62,274 bases of DNA from Clostridia bacterium (GCA_017415805.1 JAFQEC010000011.1:1-62274); one strand, 5' to 3'. Numbered from the stretch's first letter, positions 16,843-25,695 are shown. The notes: generated by a model from the sequence alone, not told the origin. Program-made: numbers and translations.

Positions 16843-17795
16843 TAAAACACCGTCTCGATCAGCCGCGTACAGCACGCAGGGGAATATTCCCAGTAATCGA
16901 GATGCTTGGTGTCCTTTATGTCGATATAATATTGCAACGGCTCGGGGGGCTCGGGCGCAGGGTAGGAGTCGATGATCACCAGCTTGATCTTCATGCGCTC
17001 GGGCAGGATGCTTTTGATGTAGACCGCCGCAAGATCGCCCACTGCGGTGCGGATCGGCGTATTGCCACTGCCACGCAGCTCGGCAAGCCCCGCCAGATTC
17101 GGTGCCAGCTCCACGAAAATACCGTAGGTCTCAATGCTGCGCACCCGCCCCACAACGGTTTGCCCCGCCTCAAAACGGGCGGCGTTTTGCTCCCAGGTTC
17201 CAAGCAGCTCCTTGAGCGTCACGAAGATGCGCCCCAGCGCGGAATCCATGCTTTTGACCGCGACCGAGAGCGTCATACCGCAGGCCAGTCGATCGCGCGG
17301 ATGCGCAATGCGTGAGACCGAGATGCAGTCGATCGAAAGCAGGGAGGGGATGCCGCAGCCGATGTCCACGAAGGCGCCGTAGGGCTCCAGATGCGTCACG
17401 CGCGCAGGGACCAGATCTCCCGGCTTGAGATATGCGAGAAACGCGGCAGCGCACTCCTCCTGTGCTGCGCGGCGCGAGAGGAGCGCCACGGGCTCGCCGC
17501 CGCGCTCCTCGATGCCCAGCACCTTGAAGGAGACGGGCTTGCCCACGCGCGTGATGACCGCAATATCCTTGATCGCCTCACCGGGTCGGCACCAAACGGC
17601 TTCCTCGCGCTCGATGATCCCACGCATACAGCCAAGATCCACGTGCAAGCGCATACGCTCGTCGCACAGCGTTACGGGTGCTTCCAGAATACGCCCCAGC
17701 ACCCCCGCGCGCTCGATGGCGGCGGGGGAGGCAAGTGCCTCGCGGTTCTCGCGCGTTGCATCCAGCATGCCCTCGGGCAGGTATCGGTTTGTCAT
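16842..17795 (-). CDS. Protein with S1 RNA-binding domains (RpsA/YpfD-like)
   Basis: 317 residues with three consecutive OB-type S1 repeats: a degenerate one at about 30-105 (VTLCDERMRLHVDLGCMRGII), a good one at 122-195 (GDLVPARVTHLEPYGAFVDIGCGIPSLLSI), and another at 206-275 (GQTVVGRVRSIETYGIFVELAPNLAGLAEL). The last 35 residues are a separate tail rich in tyrosine (QYYIDIKDTKHLDYWEYSP). It resembles the short S1-like proteins of Firmicutes and not full ribosomal S1. Start is ATG 17795 after ACAAGGAGGTCC. It probably binds RNA or ribosomes; no precise role can be given. Confidence 0.85.
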   Translation of the reverse strand: MTNRYLPEGMLDATRENREALASPAAIERAGVLGRILEAPVTLCDERMRLHVDLGCMRGIIEREEAVWCRPGEAIKDIAVITRVGKPVSFKVLGIEERGGEPVALLSRRAAQEECAAAFLAYLKPGDLVPARVTHLEPYGAFVDIGCGIPSLLSIDCISVSRIAHPRDRLACGMTLSVAVKSMDSALGRIFVTLKELLGTWEQNAARFEAGQTVVGRVRSIETYGIFVELAPNLAGLAELRGSGNTPIRTAVGDLAAVYIKSILPERMKIKLVIIDSYPAPEPPEPLQYYIDIKDTKHLDYWEYSPACCTRLIETVF

Positions 17796-17971
17796 GTTTG
17801 GACCTCCTTGTGTCTTATTCCTTCTATACCTATGCGCAAGGGCGGCAAAATAGCACGTTAAAAATTTGTGTACGCGAGTGAGAACAAAAGAGGAAAATAT
17901 GCGAAAACGTGAGAAAACGCGAGGTTTGGATATGCTAAATTAAAAATTTCGGATTTTTTTGAAAAAAGGGG

Positions 17972-18000
17972 TTGACAAGGCTTCGGCACTATGTTATAAT
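17972..18000 (+). promoter_or_regulatory. Sigma-A promoter for rplM-rpsI
   Basis: Perfect consensus TTGACA (17972) and TATAAT (17995), spacer 17. It leaves a leader under 40 nt, so no long L13 leader RNA is present. Confidence 0.92.
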
Positions 18001-18044
18001 GTGCAAGTCGAAAAAATTACCGTAATATTTTGGAGGAAAAAGCA

Positions 18045-18467
18045 ATGTCCACTTTTATGGCAAAAGCCGAAACCATTGAGCGCAAGTGGTACGTCATTGA
18101 CGCTGCCAACAAGCCTCTCGGTAAAACCGCAGTTGCCGCCGCCAACATTCTGCGCGGCAAGCATCGTCCCGAGTTCACGCCTCACGTGGATTGTGGCGAG
18201 TTCGTGATCATCATCAATGCCGAGAAGGCTGTTCTCACGGGCAACAAGCTCGAGGACAAGTACTACCATCATCATTCCGGCTACATCGGCGGTCTGAAGT
18301 CGATCCAGTACAAGACGCTGATGGCTACCCGTCCCGAGATGGCTATGGAGCTTGCAGTGAAGGGTATGCTCCCTCACAACAAGCTGGGCGCAAAGGCTGC
18401 GACCCGTCTGAAGGTCTATGCAGGCGCAGCGCACAATCACGCGGCTCAGAAGCCCATCGAGTTGTAA
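18045..18467 (+). CDS. rplM: 50S ribosomal protein L13
   Basis: Early-assembling large-subunit protein, 140 residues. Typical sequence: [63 protein letters not shown] and [12 protein letters not shown]. Start is ATG 18045 after TTGGAGGAAAAAGCA. rpsI follows after 23 bp in the conserved rplM-rpsI order. Confidence 0.98.
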   Translation: MSTFMAKAETIERKWYVIDAANKPLGKTAVAAANILRGKHRPEFTPHVDCGEFVIIINAEKAVLTGNKLEDKYYHHHSGYIGGLKSIQYKTLMATRPEMAMELAVKGMLPHNKLGAKAATRLKVYAGAAHNHAAQKPIEL

Positions 18468-18490
18468 TTCGGAAAGGGAGGTAACAGAGA

Positions 18491-18892
18491 ATGTATACGA
18501 GTGCAAAGCCTTATTTCTACGGCACCGGCAGAAGAAAGAAATCCGTCGCACGTGTTCGCATCGTTCCCGGCACGGGCGTGATCACCATCAACGGCCGCGA
18601 CATTGACGATTACTTCGGTTTGGAGACCCTCAAGCTCATCGTTAACCAGCCCTACGGCGTCACGGGCACCGCAGGCAAGTTTGATATCATCGCTACCGTT
18701 ACGGGCGGCGGCATCTCGGGTCAGGCAGGCGCGATCCGCCACGGCCTTGCCCGTGCACTGCTTCAGGCAGACCCCAACTACCGTGCAGCTCTCAAGGCAG
18801 CAGGCTTCCTGCGCCGCGATCCTCGTATGAAGGAGAGAAAGAAGTACGGTCTCAAGGCTGCTCGTCGTGCTCCCCAGTTCTCGAAGAGATAA
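18491..18892 (+). CDS. rpsI: 30S ribosomal protein S9
   Basis: Small-subunit protein whose basic C-terminal tail reaches the P-site tRNA; 133 residues. Seen: [62 protein letters not shown] and the C-terminal [17 protein letters not shown]. Start ATG 18491 follows GGAAAGGGAGGTAACAGAGA. Second gene of the rplM-rpsI operon; terminator at 18916. Confidence 0.98.
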   Translation: MYTSAKPYFYGTGRRKKSVARVRIVPGTGVITINGRDIDDYFGLETLKLIVNQPYGVTGTAGKFDIIATVTGGGISGQAGAIRHGLARALLQADPNYRAALKAAGFLRRDPRMKERKKYGLKAARRAPQFSKR

Positions 18893-18915
18893 TTACAGCC
18901 TTACGGCGATTATCC

Positions 18916-18951
18916 AAAAGCCCCGAAAGCATCAAGCTTTCGGGGCTTTTC
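18916..18951 (+). terminator. Terminator of rplM-rpsI
   Basis: AAAAGCCCCGAAAGC pairs with GCTTTCGGGGCTTTT across an ATCAA loop. Confidence 0.92.
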
Positions 18952-19100
18952 TTTGCGCAAAATTTGCTCAGGCGCATATCACACCGTGCTGCGTCGGAGG
19001 GCGATGTGTGAAAATACCGTAAAAAGGGAAAAAGAAGCAGAATTTGACACAAAAATCATAAATTTCGTCAAAATTACATCAAAAACATTGCAAAACCCTA

Positions 19101-19129
19101 TGGACTTTTTGCGCAGGTTGTAGTACAAT
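19101..19129 (+). promoter_or_regulatory. Probable promoter of the hydrogenase operon
   Basis: TGGACT (19101) and TACAAT (19124), spacer 17. The -35 matches consensus at four of six positions, so activation or weak basal use is likely. Confidence 0.55.
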
Positions 19130-19217
19130 GAAAGCAAGTGTGCAGAAGCATACACGCGACTCTGAACCTGTGCGGTGACCGCACGAGGCTTATCTGTTAT
19201 GAGGAGGAAAGGGAACC

Positions 19218-19715
19218 ATGAAAAAGAAACCCACCACAGTTGCGTTTCGCGGTACCAAGGAGCAGGAAGAAAAGCTGCTTGCTGTCATTGAAAAGCACAA
19301 GGACGAGATGGGCAAGATGATGCCGATCCTGCAGGAGGCACAGGAGATCTACGGCTATCTGCCGATCGAGGTGCAAAAGATCATCGCACGCGAGACGGGT
19401 GTTTCGCTGGAGGAGATCTACGGCATTATTTCGTTTTACGCACAGTTCAAGCTCAATCCCGACGGTGAGGTCGCCATTGCGGTTTGTCTTGGTACTGCGT
19501 GCTATGTGAAGGGCGCGGGTGAGCTGATCGAGGCCATCGAGCAAGAGCTGAGCATCACCTCGGGCAGTACCTCTGCGGACGGCAAATTCTCGCTGGAGGC
19601 AACGCGTTGCATCGGTGCGTGCGGCCTGGCCCCTGTTCTGACCGTCAACGGTGAGGTCTACGGCAGACTCACGAAGAAGGACATCCCCGGCATCCTTGCC
19701 AAGTACAAGGCTTGA
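19218..19715 (+). CDS. hydC: [FeFe] hydrogenase subunit, NuoE-like [2Fe-2S] protein
   Basis: 165-residue NuoE/24-kDa-type subunit of a multimeric NAD-linked [FeFe] hydrogenase. The helical N-terminus (MMPILQEAQEIYGYLPIEVQKIIARETG) is standard. The thioredoxin-like [2Fe-2S] domain carries its four cysteines in CLGTACYVKGA and CIGACGLAPV. It is the first gene of an operon C-B-A with 20-bp and 15-bp gaps. With the two partners it forms the kind of complex that can couple NADH and ferredoxin oxidation to hydrogen release (electron confurcation), an inference from the family. Start ATG 19218 after GAGGAGGAAAGGGAACC. Confidence 0.93.
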   Translation: MKKKPTTVAFRGTKEQEEKLLAVIEKHKDEMGKMMPILQEAQEIYGYLPIEVQKIIARETGVSLEEIYGIISFYAQFKLNPDGEVAIAVCLGTACYVKGAGELIEAIEQELSITSGSTSADGKFSLEATRCIGACGLAPVLTVNGEVYGRLTKKDIPGILAKYKA

Positions 19716-19735
19716 AAACAGGAGGAGCGAACAAA

Positions 19736-21637
19736 ATGATTGAAAAGATCAGCAGCGTTGCGGCGTTGAATGCCGCACGGGAAGCACATATCAACGACGT
19801 TGCCATGCGCGTCGGGACGAACGCCGCCGTTGGCAAGATCCGCAAGCACATTCTGATCTGCGGCGGTACGGGCTGTACCTCCTCGGGCTCAACGGTTCTG
19901 CGCACCGCGCTGGAGGCCGAGCTTGCCGCAAAGGGAATTGCAGACGAGATCAAGATCGTGACCACGGGCTGCTTTGGCCTGTGTGCGCTGGGCCCCATCG
20001 TGATCGTGTATCCCGAAGGCACCTTCTACAGCATGGTAAAGGTCGAGGATATTGCCGAGATCGTGGAATCGCACCTGATCGGCGGCACGGTCGTGGAGCG
20101 CTTGGAGTACCGTGAAAAGGGTAATCACACGGTCACGTCCCTGAACGATATGACCTTCTATAAGAAGCAGCAGCGCGTCGCACTGCACAACTGCGGTGTG
20201 ATCGATCCCGAGAATATTACCGAGTACATCGCGCGTGACGGCTATCAGGCACTGGCAAAGGTGCTGACCTCCATGACCCGTGAGGATGTCGTGCAGTGCA
20301 TGCTGGATTCGGGTCTTCGCGGCCGTGGCGGTGCGGGCTTCCCCACGGGTCTGAAATGGAAGTTTGCAATGGGCTCTACGGGCAAGAAATACGTTGCCTG
20401 TAACGCCGACGAGGGCGACCCCGGCGCGTTCATGGATCGCTCGGTTCTGGAGGGCGACCCCCACGCACTCATCGAGGCAATGGCCATTGCAGGCTTTGCC
20501 ATCGGTGCGGACGAGGGCTACGTCTACGTGCGTGCCGAGTATCCCATCGCGATCCAGCGCTTGCAGATCGCGATCGATCAAGCAAAAGAAGCAGGCCTTC
20601 TTGGCGAGAACATTCTCGGCACGGGCTTCAACTTCAATATGTCCCTGCGCTTCGGTGCAGGTGCGTTCGTGTGCGGTGAGGAGACCGCGCTCATGACCTC
20701 GATCGAGGGCAACCGCGGCGAGCCGCGTCCCCGTCCTCCTTTCCCCGCAGTAAAGGGCCTGTTCGGCAAGCCCACGGTGCTCAATAACGTAGAGACCTAT
20801 GCCAACATTCCGCAGATCATTCTCAAGGGCCCGCAGTGGTTTTCCTCGATGGGCACCGAAAAGTCCAAGGGCACCAAGGTGTTTGCTCTGGGTGGCAAGA
20901 TCACCAATACGGGCCTTGTCGAGGTTCCCATGGGGACCACGCTGCGCGAGGTCATCGAGGAGATCGGCGGCGGCATTCCCAACGGTAAGAAGTTCAAGGC
21001 AGCGCAGACGGGCGGCCCCTCGGGCGGCTGTATCCCCGCGCATCTGATCGACACCCCCATTGACTATGATAACCTGATCGCCATCGGTTCGATGATGGGC
21101 TCGGGCGGTCTGATCGTTATGGACGAGGACAACTGCATGGTGGACATCGCGCGCTTCTTCCTGGAGTTCACGGTGGACGAATCCTGCGGCAAGTGCACGC
21201 CCTGCCGTATCGGTACGCGCAGACTCTTGGAGATTCTGGACAAGATCATTGCCGGCAACGGCGAGATGGAGGATCTGGATCGCTTGGAGGAGCTGTCCAA
21301 CTACATCAAGTCGGCTTCGCTGTGCGGCCTTGGACAGACCGCGCCCAACCCCGTGCTCTCCACCCTGCGTTACTTCCGTGACGAGTACGTGGCGCACATC
21401 GTGGACAAGAAGTGTCCCGCGGGCGTTTGCAAGAAGCTGACCAATTATACGATCGTCAAGGATCAGTGCATCGGCTGCGGCGTGTGTGCCAAGCAGTGCC
21501 CTGTGGGCGCGATCTCGCGCACGGACTACGTTGCCCCCGGAAAGAAGCTGGCGGCGATGGAGATCGATCCTGCCAAGTGTGTCAAGTGCGGTGCTTGCGT
21601 GGCATCCTGCCGCTTCAAGGCGATCGTGAAAGGCTAA
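19736..21637 (+). CDS. hydB: [FeFe] hydrogenase subunit, NuoF-like flavoprotein
   Basis: 633-residue NADH- and FMN-binding subunit. Domain order: N-terminal thioredoxin-like [2Fe-2S] domain (ILICGGTGCTSSGS; TTGCFGLCALGPIV), NuoF core with the NADH/FMN loop GLRGRGGAGFPTGLKW near residue 185, NADEGDPGAFMDR, the SLBB domain, the [4Fe-4S] motif ESCGKCTPCRIGTRR near 483, and a C-terminal 2x[4Fe-4S] ferredoxin (CIGCGVCAKQCPVGAI; CVKCGACVASCRFKAI). This build is typical of HydB of the trimeric HydABC enzymes; because the thioredoxin-like domain is fused here, no separate HndB gene is expected. Start ATG 19736 after AGGAGGAGCGAAC. Confidence 0.94.
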   Translation: MIEKISSVAALNAAREAHINDVAMRVGTNAAVGKIRKHILICGGTGCTSSGSTVLRTALEAELAAKGIADEIKIVTTGCFGLCALGPIVIVYPEGTFYSMVKVEDIAEIVESHLIGGTVVERLEYREKGNHTVTSLNDMTFYKKQQRVALHNCGVIDPENITEYIARDGYQALAKVLTSMTREDVVQCMLDSGLRGRGGAGFPTGLKWKFAMGSTGKKYVACNADEGDPGAFMDRSVLEGDPHALIEAMAIAGFAIGADEGYVYVRAEYPIAIQRLQIAIDQAKEAGLLGENILGTGFNFNMSLRFGAGAFVCGEETALMTSIEGNRGEPRPRPPFPAVKGLFGKPTVLNNVETYANIPQIILKGPQWFSSMGTEKSKGTKVFALGGKITNTGLVEVPMGTTLREVIEEIGGGIPNGKKFKAAQTGGPSGGCIPAHLIDTPIDYDNLIAIGSMMGSGGLIVMDEDNCMVDIARFFLEFTVDESCGKCTPCRIGTRRLLEILDKIIAGNGEMEDLDRLEELSNYIKSASLCGLGQTAPNPVLSTLRYFRDEYVAHIVDKKCPAGVCKKLTNYTIVKDQCIGCGVCAKQCPVGAISRTDYVAPGKKLAAMEIDPAKCVKCGACVASCRFKAIVKG

Positions 21638-21652
21638 AAGGGGGGAAGGAAC

Positions 21653-23410
21653 ATGGAAATGGTAAATGTAACAATCAACGGCATTTCGGTTGCCGTGCCC
21701 AAGGGCTCGACCGTTCTGGATGCCGCAAAGCAGATCGGCATTGATATTCCCACTCTGTGCTATCTCAAGGAGATCAATGAGATCGGCGCTTGCCGTATCT
21801 GCCTTGTCGAGGTACAGGAGCTGCGCGGGGCGACGCTTGGCCCGAAGCGCATGGTCACCTCTTGCGTATATCCCGTAACCGAGGGTATGGTGGTTACCAC
21901 CAATTCCCCCGCGATTACGGCGTCGCGCAAGATGAATCTCGAGCTTTTGCTTTCCAATCATAATAAGGAGTGCCTGTCGTGCGTGCGCTCCACCACCTGC
22001 GAGCTGCAAAGACTTTGCCAGGAGTACGGCGTGAACGAGAACCGCTTCAAGGGTGCTGTCACCGAGTCGGGGCTGGATCTTTCCTCGCCCGCAATCGTGC
22101 GCGATGGCAGCAAGTGTATTCTTTGCCGCCGCTGCGTGGCTGCCTGCCGCAATATGCAGGGCATCGGCGTGATCGGCGCGAACAACCGTGGCTTTGACAC
22201 CGTCATCGGCACGGCAATGGACGGCACGCAGGCAAGCACCTCCTGCATCAACTGCGGACAGTGCATCGTGGCATGTCCTACGGGCGCGCTGACCGAGCGT
22301 GACGACACCGACAAGGTGTTTGAAGCTCTCGGCGATCCCACCAAGAAGGTCTATATCTGCATTGCGCCCTCTGTGCGCGCACAGATCGGCGAATGCTTCG
22401 GCTACGAGCCCGGCACGGATGTGGAGGGCAAGATGGTTGCCGCCGTTCGTCGCCTCGGCTTTGACGGTGTGTTCGATATGAACGTGACCGCGGACCTCAC
22501 CATCGTGGAGGAGGCGAACGAGCTGCTCGGCCGTCTGAACAACAACGGCGTGCTTCCCATGATCACCTCCTGCTCGCCCGGCTGGATCAAGTACTGCGAG
22601 CATTATTTCCCCGAAATGACCGAGAACCTCTCCACCTGTAAGTCTCCCCAGCAGATGTTCGGTGCGCTGATGAAGACCTACTTCGCCGAAAAGGAGGGTA
22701 TCGATCCCGAGGACATCTTCTTCGTGTCTGCCATTCCTTGCACGGCAAAGAAATTTGAGGTGGGAAGACCCGATCAGAGCGCCGCAGGCGTGCCTGACGT
22801 GGACGTTGCCATCACCACCCGTGAGCTTGGCCGTATGATCAATCGCGCAGGTATCAATTTTAAGGCACTTGCCGACGAGAGGTTCGACACACCCTTCTCC
22901 CGCGGATCGGGTGCGGGCATCATCTTCGGTGCAACCGGCGGCGTTATGGAGGCAGCACTTCGCTATGCCGCAGAGGTCATCCTTGACAAGAAGCTCGAGA
23001 GCGTCGAGTTCCCTGAGGTGCGTGGAGTGGAGGGCGTGAAGCTGGCGGCCTACAAGCTCGGTGATCTGGAAGTGAAGGTTGCCGTTGCTTCGGGCACGAA
23101 GAATGCCAAGGAGCTTCTGGAGCGCGTGAAGTCGGGTGAGCTGGACGTCCAGTTCATCGAGATCATGGGCTGCCCCGGCGGTTGCGTCAACGGTGGCGGT
23201 CAGCCCTATCAGCCCGCGTCTGTGCGCAACAGCATTGATCTGCGCGCCGTGCGTGCCGCAGTTCTGTATAAGGCCGACGCCGCAACCGATCTTCGTAAGT
23301 CGCAGGACAACGCCGAGGTCATGGCACTGTACCGTGAGTTCCTTGGTGCGCCCAATAGCCACAAGGCACACGAGATCCTGCATACCTCGTATATTAAGCG
23401 CGGTCTTTGA
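21653..23410 (+). CDS. hydA: [FeFe] hydrogenase catalytic subunit
   Basis: 585-residue catalytic subunit. Residues 1-80 are a plant-type [2Fe-2S] ferredoxin (CYLKEINEIGACRICLVEV), 100-120 the His-Cys3 cluster (HNKECLSCVRSTTC), 140-210 two [4Fe-4S] clusters (CILCRRCVAAC; CINCGQCIVACPTGAL). The H-cluster motifs are TSCSPGWIKYCE near 305, IPCTAKKFE near 360 (usual M replaced by I) and EIMGCPGGCVNGGGQP near 505 (usual MACPGGC). The small-subunit-like C-terminal domain ends HTSYIKRGL. All cluster ligands are present, so it should be active; the maturases hydE/F/G must lie elsewhere. Start ATG 21653 after GGGGGGAAGGAAC. Confidence 0.95.
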   Translation: MEMVNVTINGISVAVPKGSTVLDAAKQIGIDIPTLCYLKEINEIGACRICLVEVQELRGATLGPKRMVTSCVYPVTEGMVVTTNSPAITASRKMNLELLLSNHNKECLSCVRSTTCELQRLCQEYGVNENRFKGAVTESGLDLSSPAIVRDGSKCILCRRCVAACRNMQGIGVIGANNRGFDTVIGTAMDGTQASTSCINCGQCIVACPTGALTERDDTDKVFEALGDPTKKVYICIAPSVRAQIGECFGYEPGTDVEGKMVAAVRRLGFDGVFDMNVTADLTIVEEANELLGRLNNNGVLPMITSCSPGWIKYCEHYFPEMTENLSTCKSPQQMFGALMKTYFAEKEGIDPEDIFFVSAIPCTAKKFEVGRPDQSAAGVPDVDVAITTRELGRMINRAGINFKALADERFDTPFSRGSGAGIIFGATGGVMEAALRYAAEVILDKKLESVEFPEVRGVEGVKLAAYKLGDLEVKVAVASGTKNAKELLERVKSGELDVQFIEIMGCPGGCVNGGGQPYQPASVRNSIDLRAVRAAVLYKADAATDLRKSQDNAEVMALYREFLGAPNSHKAHEILHTSYIKRGL

Positions 23411-23412
23411 TC

Positions 23413-23452
23413 GCACAAAAAAGATCCGCCTTCGAGCGGATCTTTTTTGTGC
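23413..23452 (+). terminator. Terminator of the hydrogenase operon
   Basis: 17-bp perfect stem with the outer part GCACAAAAAAGATC and its complement, TTCG-type loop, and an internal T run. Confidence 0.9.
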
Positions 23453-23459
23453 GCAGCCC

Positions 23460-23488
23460 TTGATTTTTCGCGTGGGATGTGCTATAAT
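23460..23488 (+). promoter_or_regulatory. Sigma-A promoter of the XRE regulator gene
   Basis: TTGATT (23460) and TATAAT (23483), spacer 17, directly after the hydrogenase terminator. Confidence 0.8.
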
Positions 23489-23532
23489 GATGTAAATGTG
23501 ATTTACGTGTGAGACACGGGAAGGGGGAAGGC

Positions 23533-24408
23533 ATGAACGTTGGGGAACGCATCAAGCAGCTGCGGCTGTCCAAAATGATGACCCAGAGTGATCTTGCGGG
23601 CGATCAGATCACGCGCAACATGCTCAGCTGTATTGAGCACGGTACGGCATCGCCCTCGCTCTCCACCGTGTCGTATCTTGCCCGTCGCTTAAATGTGCCC
23701 GTGGGCTTTTTACTGGCAGAGGAGCAGGAAGGCTTCTTTTACCGCAAAATGATGGAAATGCCCAATATTCTGCACGCCTTCACCAAGCGGGATTTTGACG
23801 GCTGTCTTGCGCGTGTTGCAGCCTTGGGTGAAGCTTTGGACGATGAGCTGCGGCTACTGCGCGCCGAGTGCGAATACGGCAGGGGAGAGCGCGCACTTTT
23901 AGAGGGGCGGCTGCGCTTTGCGGCGTCGGCGTTTGATCGCGCGCTCCTCGCGGCAAAGGAAACGGTATATGACACGGAATGGCTGCGTTCCCGCGTGGCG
24001 GTCTGCTTTCGGTATCTGACGGGGCTTTCTCTCACACTGGTGTCCGACGTGCTGGATACCGAAGAGGTGGAGTGCGCGCGCGCATCGGGTGAAATTCTGT
24101 GTGATTATATTTCAGCGGCGGAATGTAGCGAGGATGCGGTGCTGGAGCGCTTTCTTGCTCGCTATGCGGGTTCAACCTTTGCGGCACGGCTTTCGGTGCG
24201 CTTGCTTATGCGGCGCGGTGAGTATGCCGCTGCGGCAGCCGCGTGCGAGCAGCTGCTGGCGCGTGAGGATCTCACAACGGGGCTTCTACTGTACGAGGTA
24301 TTCGGCGACATGGAGGAGTGTTGCCGTGAGAACGACGATTATAAGCGTGCCTATGAATTTGGCACGTCACGCTTGGAGCTCATTGAGCGATTTTTGGAGG
24401 AGCTGTGA
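23533..24408 (+). CDS. XRE-family helix-turn-helix regulator with helical C-terminal domain
   Basis: 291 residues. The N-terminal 60 residues are a Cro/CI-type HTH: GERIKQLRLSKMMTQSDLAGDQITRNMLSCIEHGTASPSLSTVSYLARRLNVP. The rest is a chain of helices with repeating hydrophobic spacing, like the TPR-type sensor domains of RRNPP-like and SinR/PlcR-type proteins; the QITRNMLSCIE pattern is common in such Clostridia regulators. Start is ATG 23533 after GGGAAGGGGGAAGGC. The last bases overlap the GTG start of the next gene, so the downstream small protein is its likely target or partner. No ligand or operator can be assigned. Confidence 0.85.
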   Translation: MNVGERIKQLRLSKMMTQSDLAGDQITRNMLSCIEHGTASPSLSTVSYLARRLNVPVGFLLAEEQEGFFYRKMMEMPNILHAFTKRDFDGCLARVAALGEALDDELRLLRAECEYGRGERALLEGRLRFAASAFDRALLAAKETVYDTEWLRSRVAVCFRYLTGLSLTLVSDVLDTEEVECARASGEILCDYISAAECSEDAVLERFLARYAGSTFAARLSVRLLMRRGEYAAAAAACEQLLAREDLTTGLLLYEVFGDMEECCRENDDYKRAYEFGTSRLELIERFLEEL

Positions 24409-24728
24409 AAAAGGCATGGATCTTAGCAACCGCAGGCGTCGCCTTGGCAGGGCTTGCGGCATGGGCACTTCAGAGCACGAAGGAAGAGCACGGGCAGAGT
24501 GCGCCCGTGTATGATGACAAGGAAAACGCAGACCCCGCACCGCTTGATCGGCAGGAGACAGAGCCTGAGGCGGATGAGGATGTCTATTATTGGGCGCAAA
24601 AGGGCGGTGTTTGGCACAGCGTTTCCGATTGCGGATACCTCACGCGCACCGAGAACATTCAAAGCGGTACACTGGAGCAAGCACGGCAAGCGGGAAAAAC
24701 GCGTGCCTGCTCGGCTTGTGCGCTCTGA
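24405..24728 (+). CDS. Small anchored protein with a Cys/His metal-site-like C-terminus
   Basis: 107 residues starting at GTG 24405, overlapping the regulator stop by 4 bp (GTGA). The N-terminus KKAWILATAGVALAGLAAWAL is a signal anchor. A disordered acidic linker (25-65) leads to VWHSVSDCGYLTR ... LEQARQAGKTRACSACAL. The spacing H-x4-C-x2-L ... C-x2-C is a pattern seen in small secreted or anchored proteins resembling the Ada metal-binding type fold. The domain would lie outside the cell. Function is unknown. Confidence 0.75.
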   Translation: MKKAWILATAGVALAGLAAWALQSTKEEHGQSAPVYDDKENADPAPLDRQETEPEADEDVYYWAQKGGVWHSVSDCGYLTRTENIQSGTLEQARQAGKTRACSACAL

Positions 24729-24782
24729 TGCTGCATAAAATAAGAGCGAATTGGCAAAATTTTCAAAAAAGGAGGGGTCAGG

Positions 24783-25259
24783 ATGGCAGACAGAAAGCCG
24801 CAGGGGCGTGTGATCGCACAGAACAAAAAGGCATGGCACGACTATTTCGTGGATGAAAAATTCGAGGCAGGACTGGAGCTGTTTGGCACCGAGGTCAAAA
24901 GCCTGCGCCAAGGGGCGGTCAATCTGAAGGATTCCTATTGCTCCTTCAAAAACGGAGAGATCTTTGCACTGGGCATGCACATCAGCCCATACGAAAAAGG
25001 GAACCTGTTTAACCGTGACCCCCTGCGCCCCAAAAAGCTGCTGATGCACAAGCGCGAGATCCTGCGCCTTTCGGGCAAATCGGCAGAAAAGGGCTTTTCG
25101 GTCATCCCGCTGTCGCGGTATTTTGTGGGCTCGCGCGTGAAGCTGGAGATCGGCCTTTGCCGCGGCAAAAAGCTCTACGACAAGCGCGAGGATATGGCGC
25201 GCGCCAGTGCCAAGCGTGACATTGAGCGTGCCTATAAGGGCGGCAGCCGCGAATTTTGA
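24783..25259 (+). CDS. smpB: SsrA-binding protein SmpB
   Basis: Partner of tmRNA in trans-translation: it binds the tRNA-like domain and places it in the A site of stalled ribosomes. 158 residues with IAQNKKAWHDYFVDEKFEAGLELFGTEVKSLRQG, the motif NLKDSYCSFKNGEIF, HISPYEKGNLFNRDPLRPKKLLMHK and the basic C-terminal tail KREDMARASAKRDIERAYKGG. Start ATG 24783 follows GGAGGGGTCAGG. ssrA begins 72 bp after the stop, the common smpB-ssrA order, but with its own promoter. Confidence 0.98.
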   Translation: MADRKPQGRVIAQNKKAWHDYFVDEKFEAGLELFGTEVKSLRQGAVNLKDSYCSFKNGEIFALGMHISPYEKGNLFNRDPLRPKKLLMHKREILRLSGKSAEKGFSVIPLSRYFVGSRVKLEIGLCRGKKLYDKREDMARASAKRDIERAYKGGSREF

Positions 25260-25267
25260 ATTTGGAC

Positions 25268-25296
25268 TTGACAAGCGCTCAAAATCGCAATATAAT
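25268..25296 (+). promoter_or_regulatory. Sigma-A promoter of ssrA
   Basis: Perfect TTGACA (25268) and TATAAT (25291), spacer 17, ending 35 bp before the RNA 5' end. Confidence 0.92.
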
Positions 25297-25330
25297 AGAT
25301 AACGGTGTGAAAAACGCGCCGTTTTTATAA

Positions 25331-25695
25331 GGGCCCGTAAAGGTTTCGACGGGGATTTTGAAGCAGGATAAGCGTGGCGTGTTGAGCAATCACGATAAAG
25401 GCTCACCTTAAAATTAAACGCTGACGAAAACGTCGCACTGGCTGCCTAAGGGCAGTGCCGCGGCTTAAGGCCGCCCGTCCCGCCGAGGAGTACCACGGCC
25501 ACGGTTGGGGCGTCAAGCAGTGGTGAACATGCATCGGGAGTTCGCACTTGTACCGATCATGCAAAAAAGGGCTACCTGCGGGTGGAGGGTGTCTGTGACC
25601 GCCGCCCAAAGGGAATCACAAAGCATAGACTACCCACGAAGAAGGTCCTGTGAATAGGTTTTCGGACAGGAGTTCGATTCTCCTCGGGTCCACCA
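25331..25695 (+). ncRNA. ssrA: Transfer-messenger RNA (tmRNA)
   Basis: 365-nt one-piece tmRNA. The 5' acceptor strand GGGCCCG pairs with CGGGTCC at 25685-25691, followed by A and encoded CCA. The conserved 5' segment GTAAAGGTTTCGACGGGG and the 3' T-arm AGGAG-TTCGATT-CTCCT are present. The tag reading frame is GCT GAC GAA AAC GTC GCA CTG GCT GCC TAA, encoding ADENVALAA after the tRNA-borne alanine; GCT after TTAAAC is the inferred resume codon. The C-terminal ALAA is a normal protease-recognition end. smpB lies just upstream. The 3' end and terminator are duplicated 171 bp downstream. Confidence 0.97.

Larger units (their letters stand above)
18893..19217. other. Intergenic region rpsI to hydrogenase operon
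   Basis: 325 bp with no gene. It holds the rpsI terminator, an AT-rich stretch, a weak promoter near 19101-19129 and, in the presumed leader, a 15-nt palindrome GTGCGGTGACCGCAC near 19169-19183. No Rex-type (TTGTTAA-n4-TTAACAA) site was seen. Confidence 0.7.

Noticed and set aside
18001..18044. L13 leader RNA before rplM
   Set aside because: The leader is under 40 nt and holds only the ribosome binding site.
19889..23416. 1175-codon open frame on the minus strand
   Set aside because: It is antisense to hydB and hydA, which have complete Fe-S and H-cluster motifs. Long antisense frames are common in this GC-rich DNA; no protein family is recognisable.
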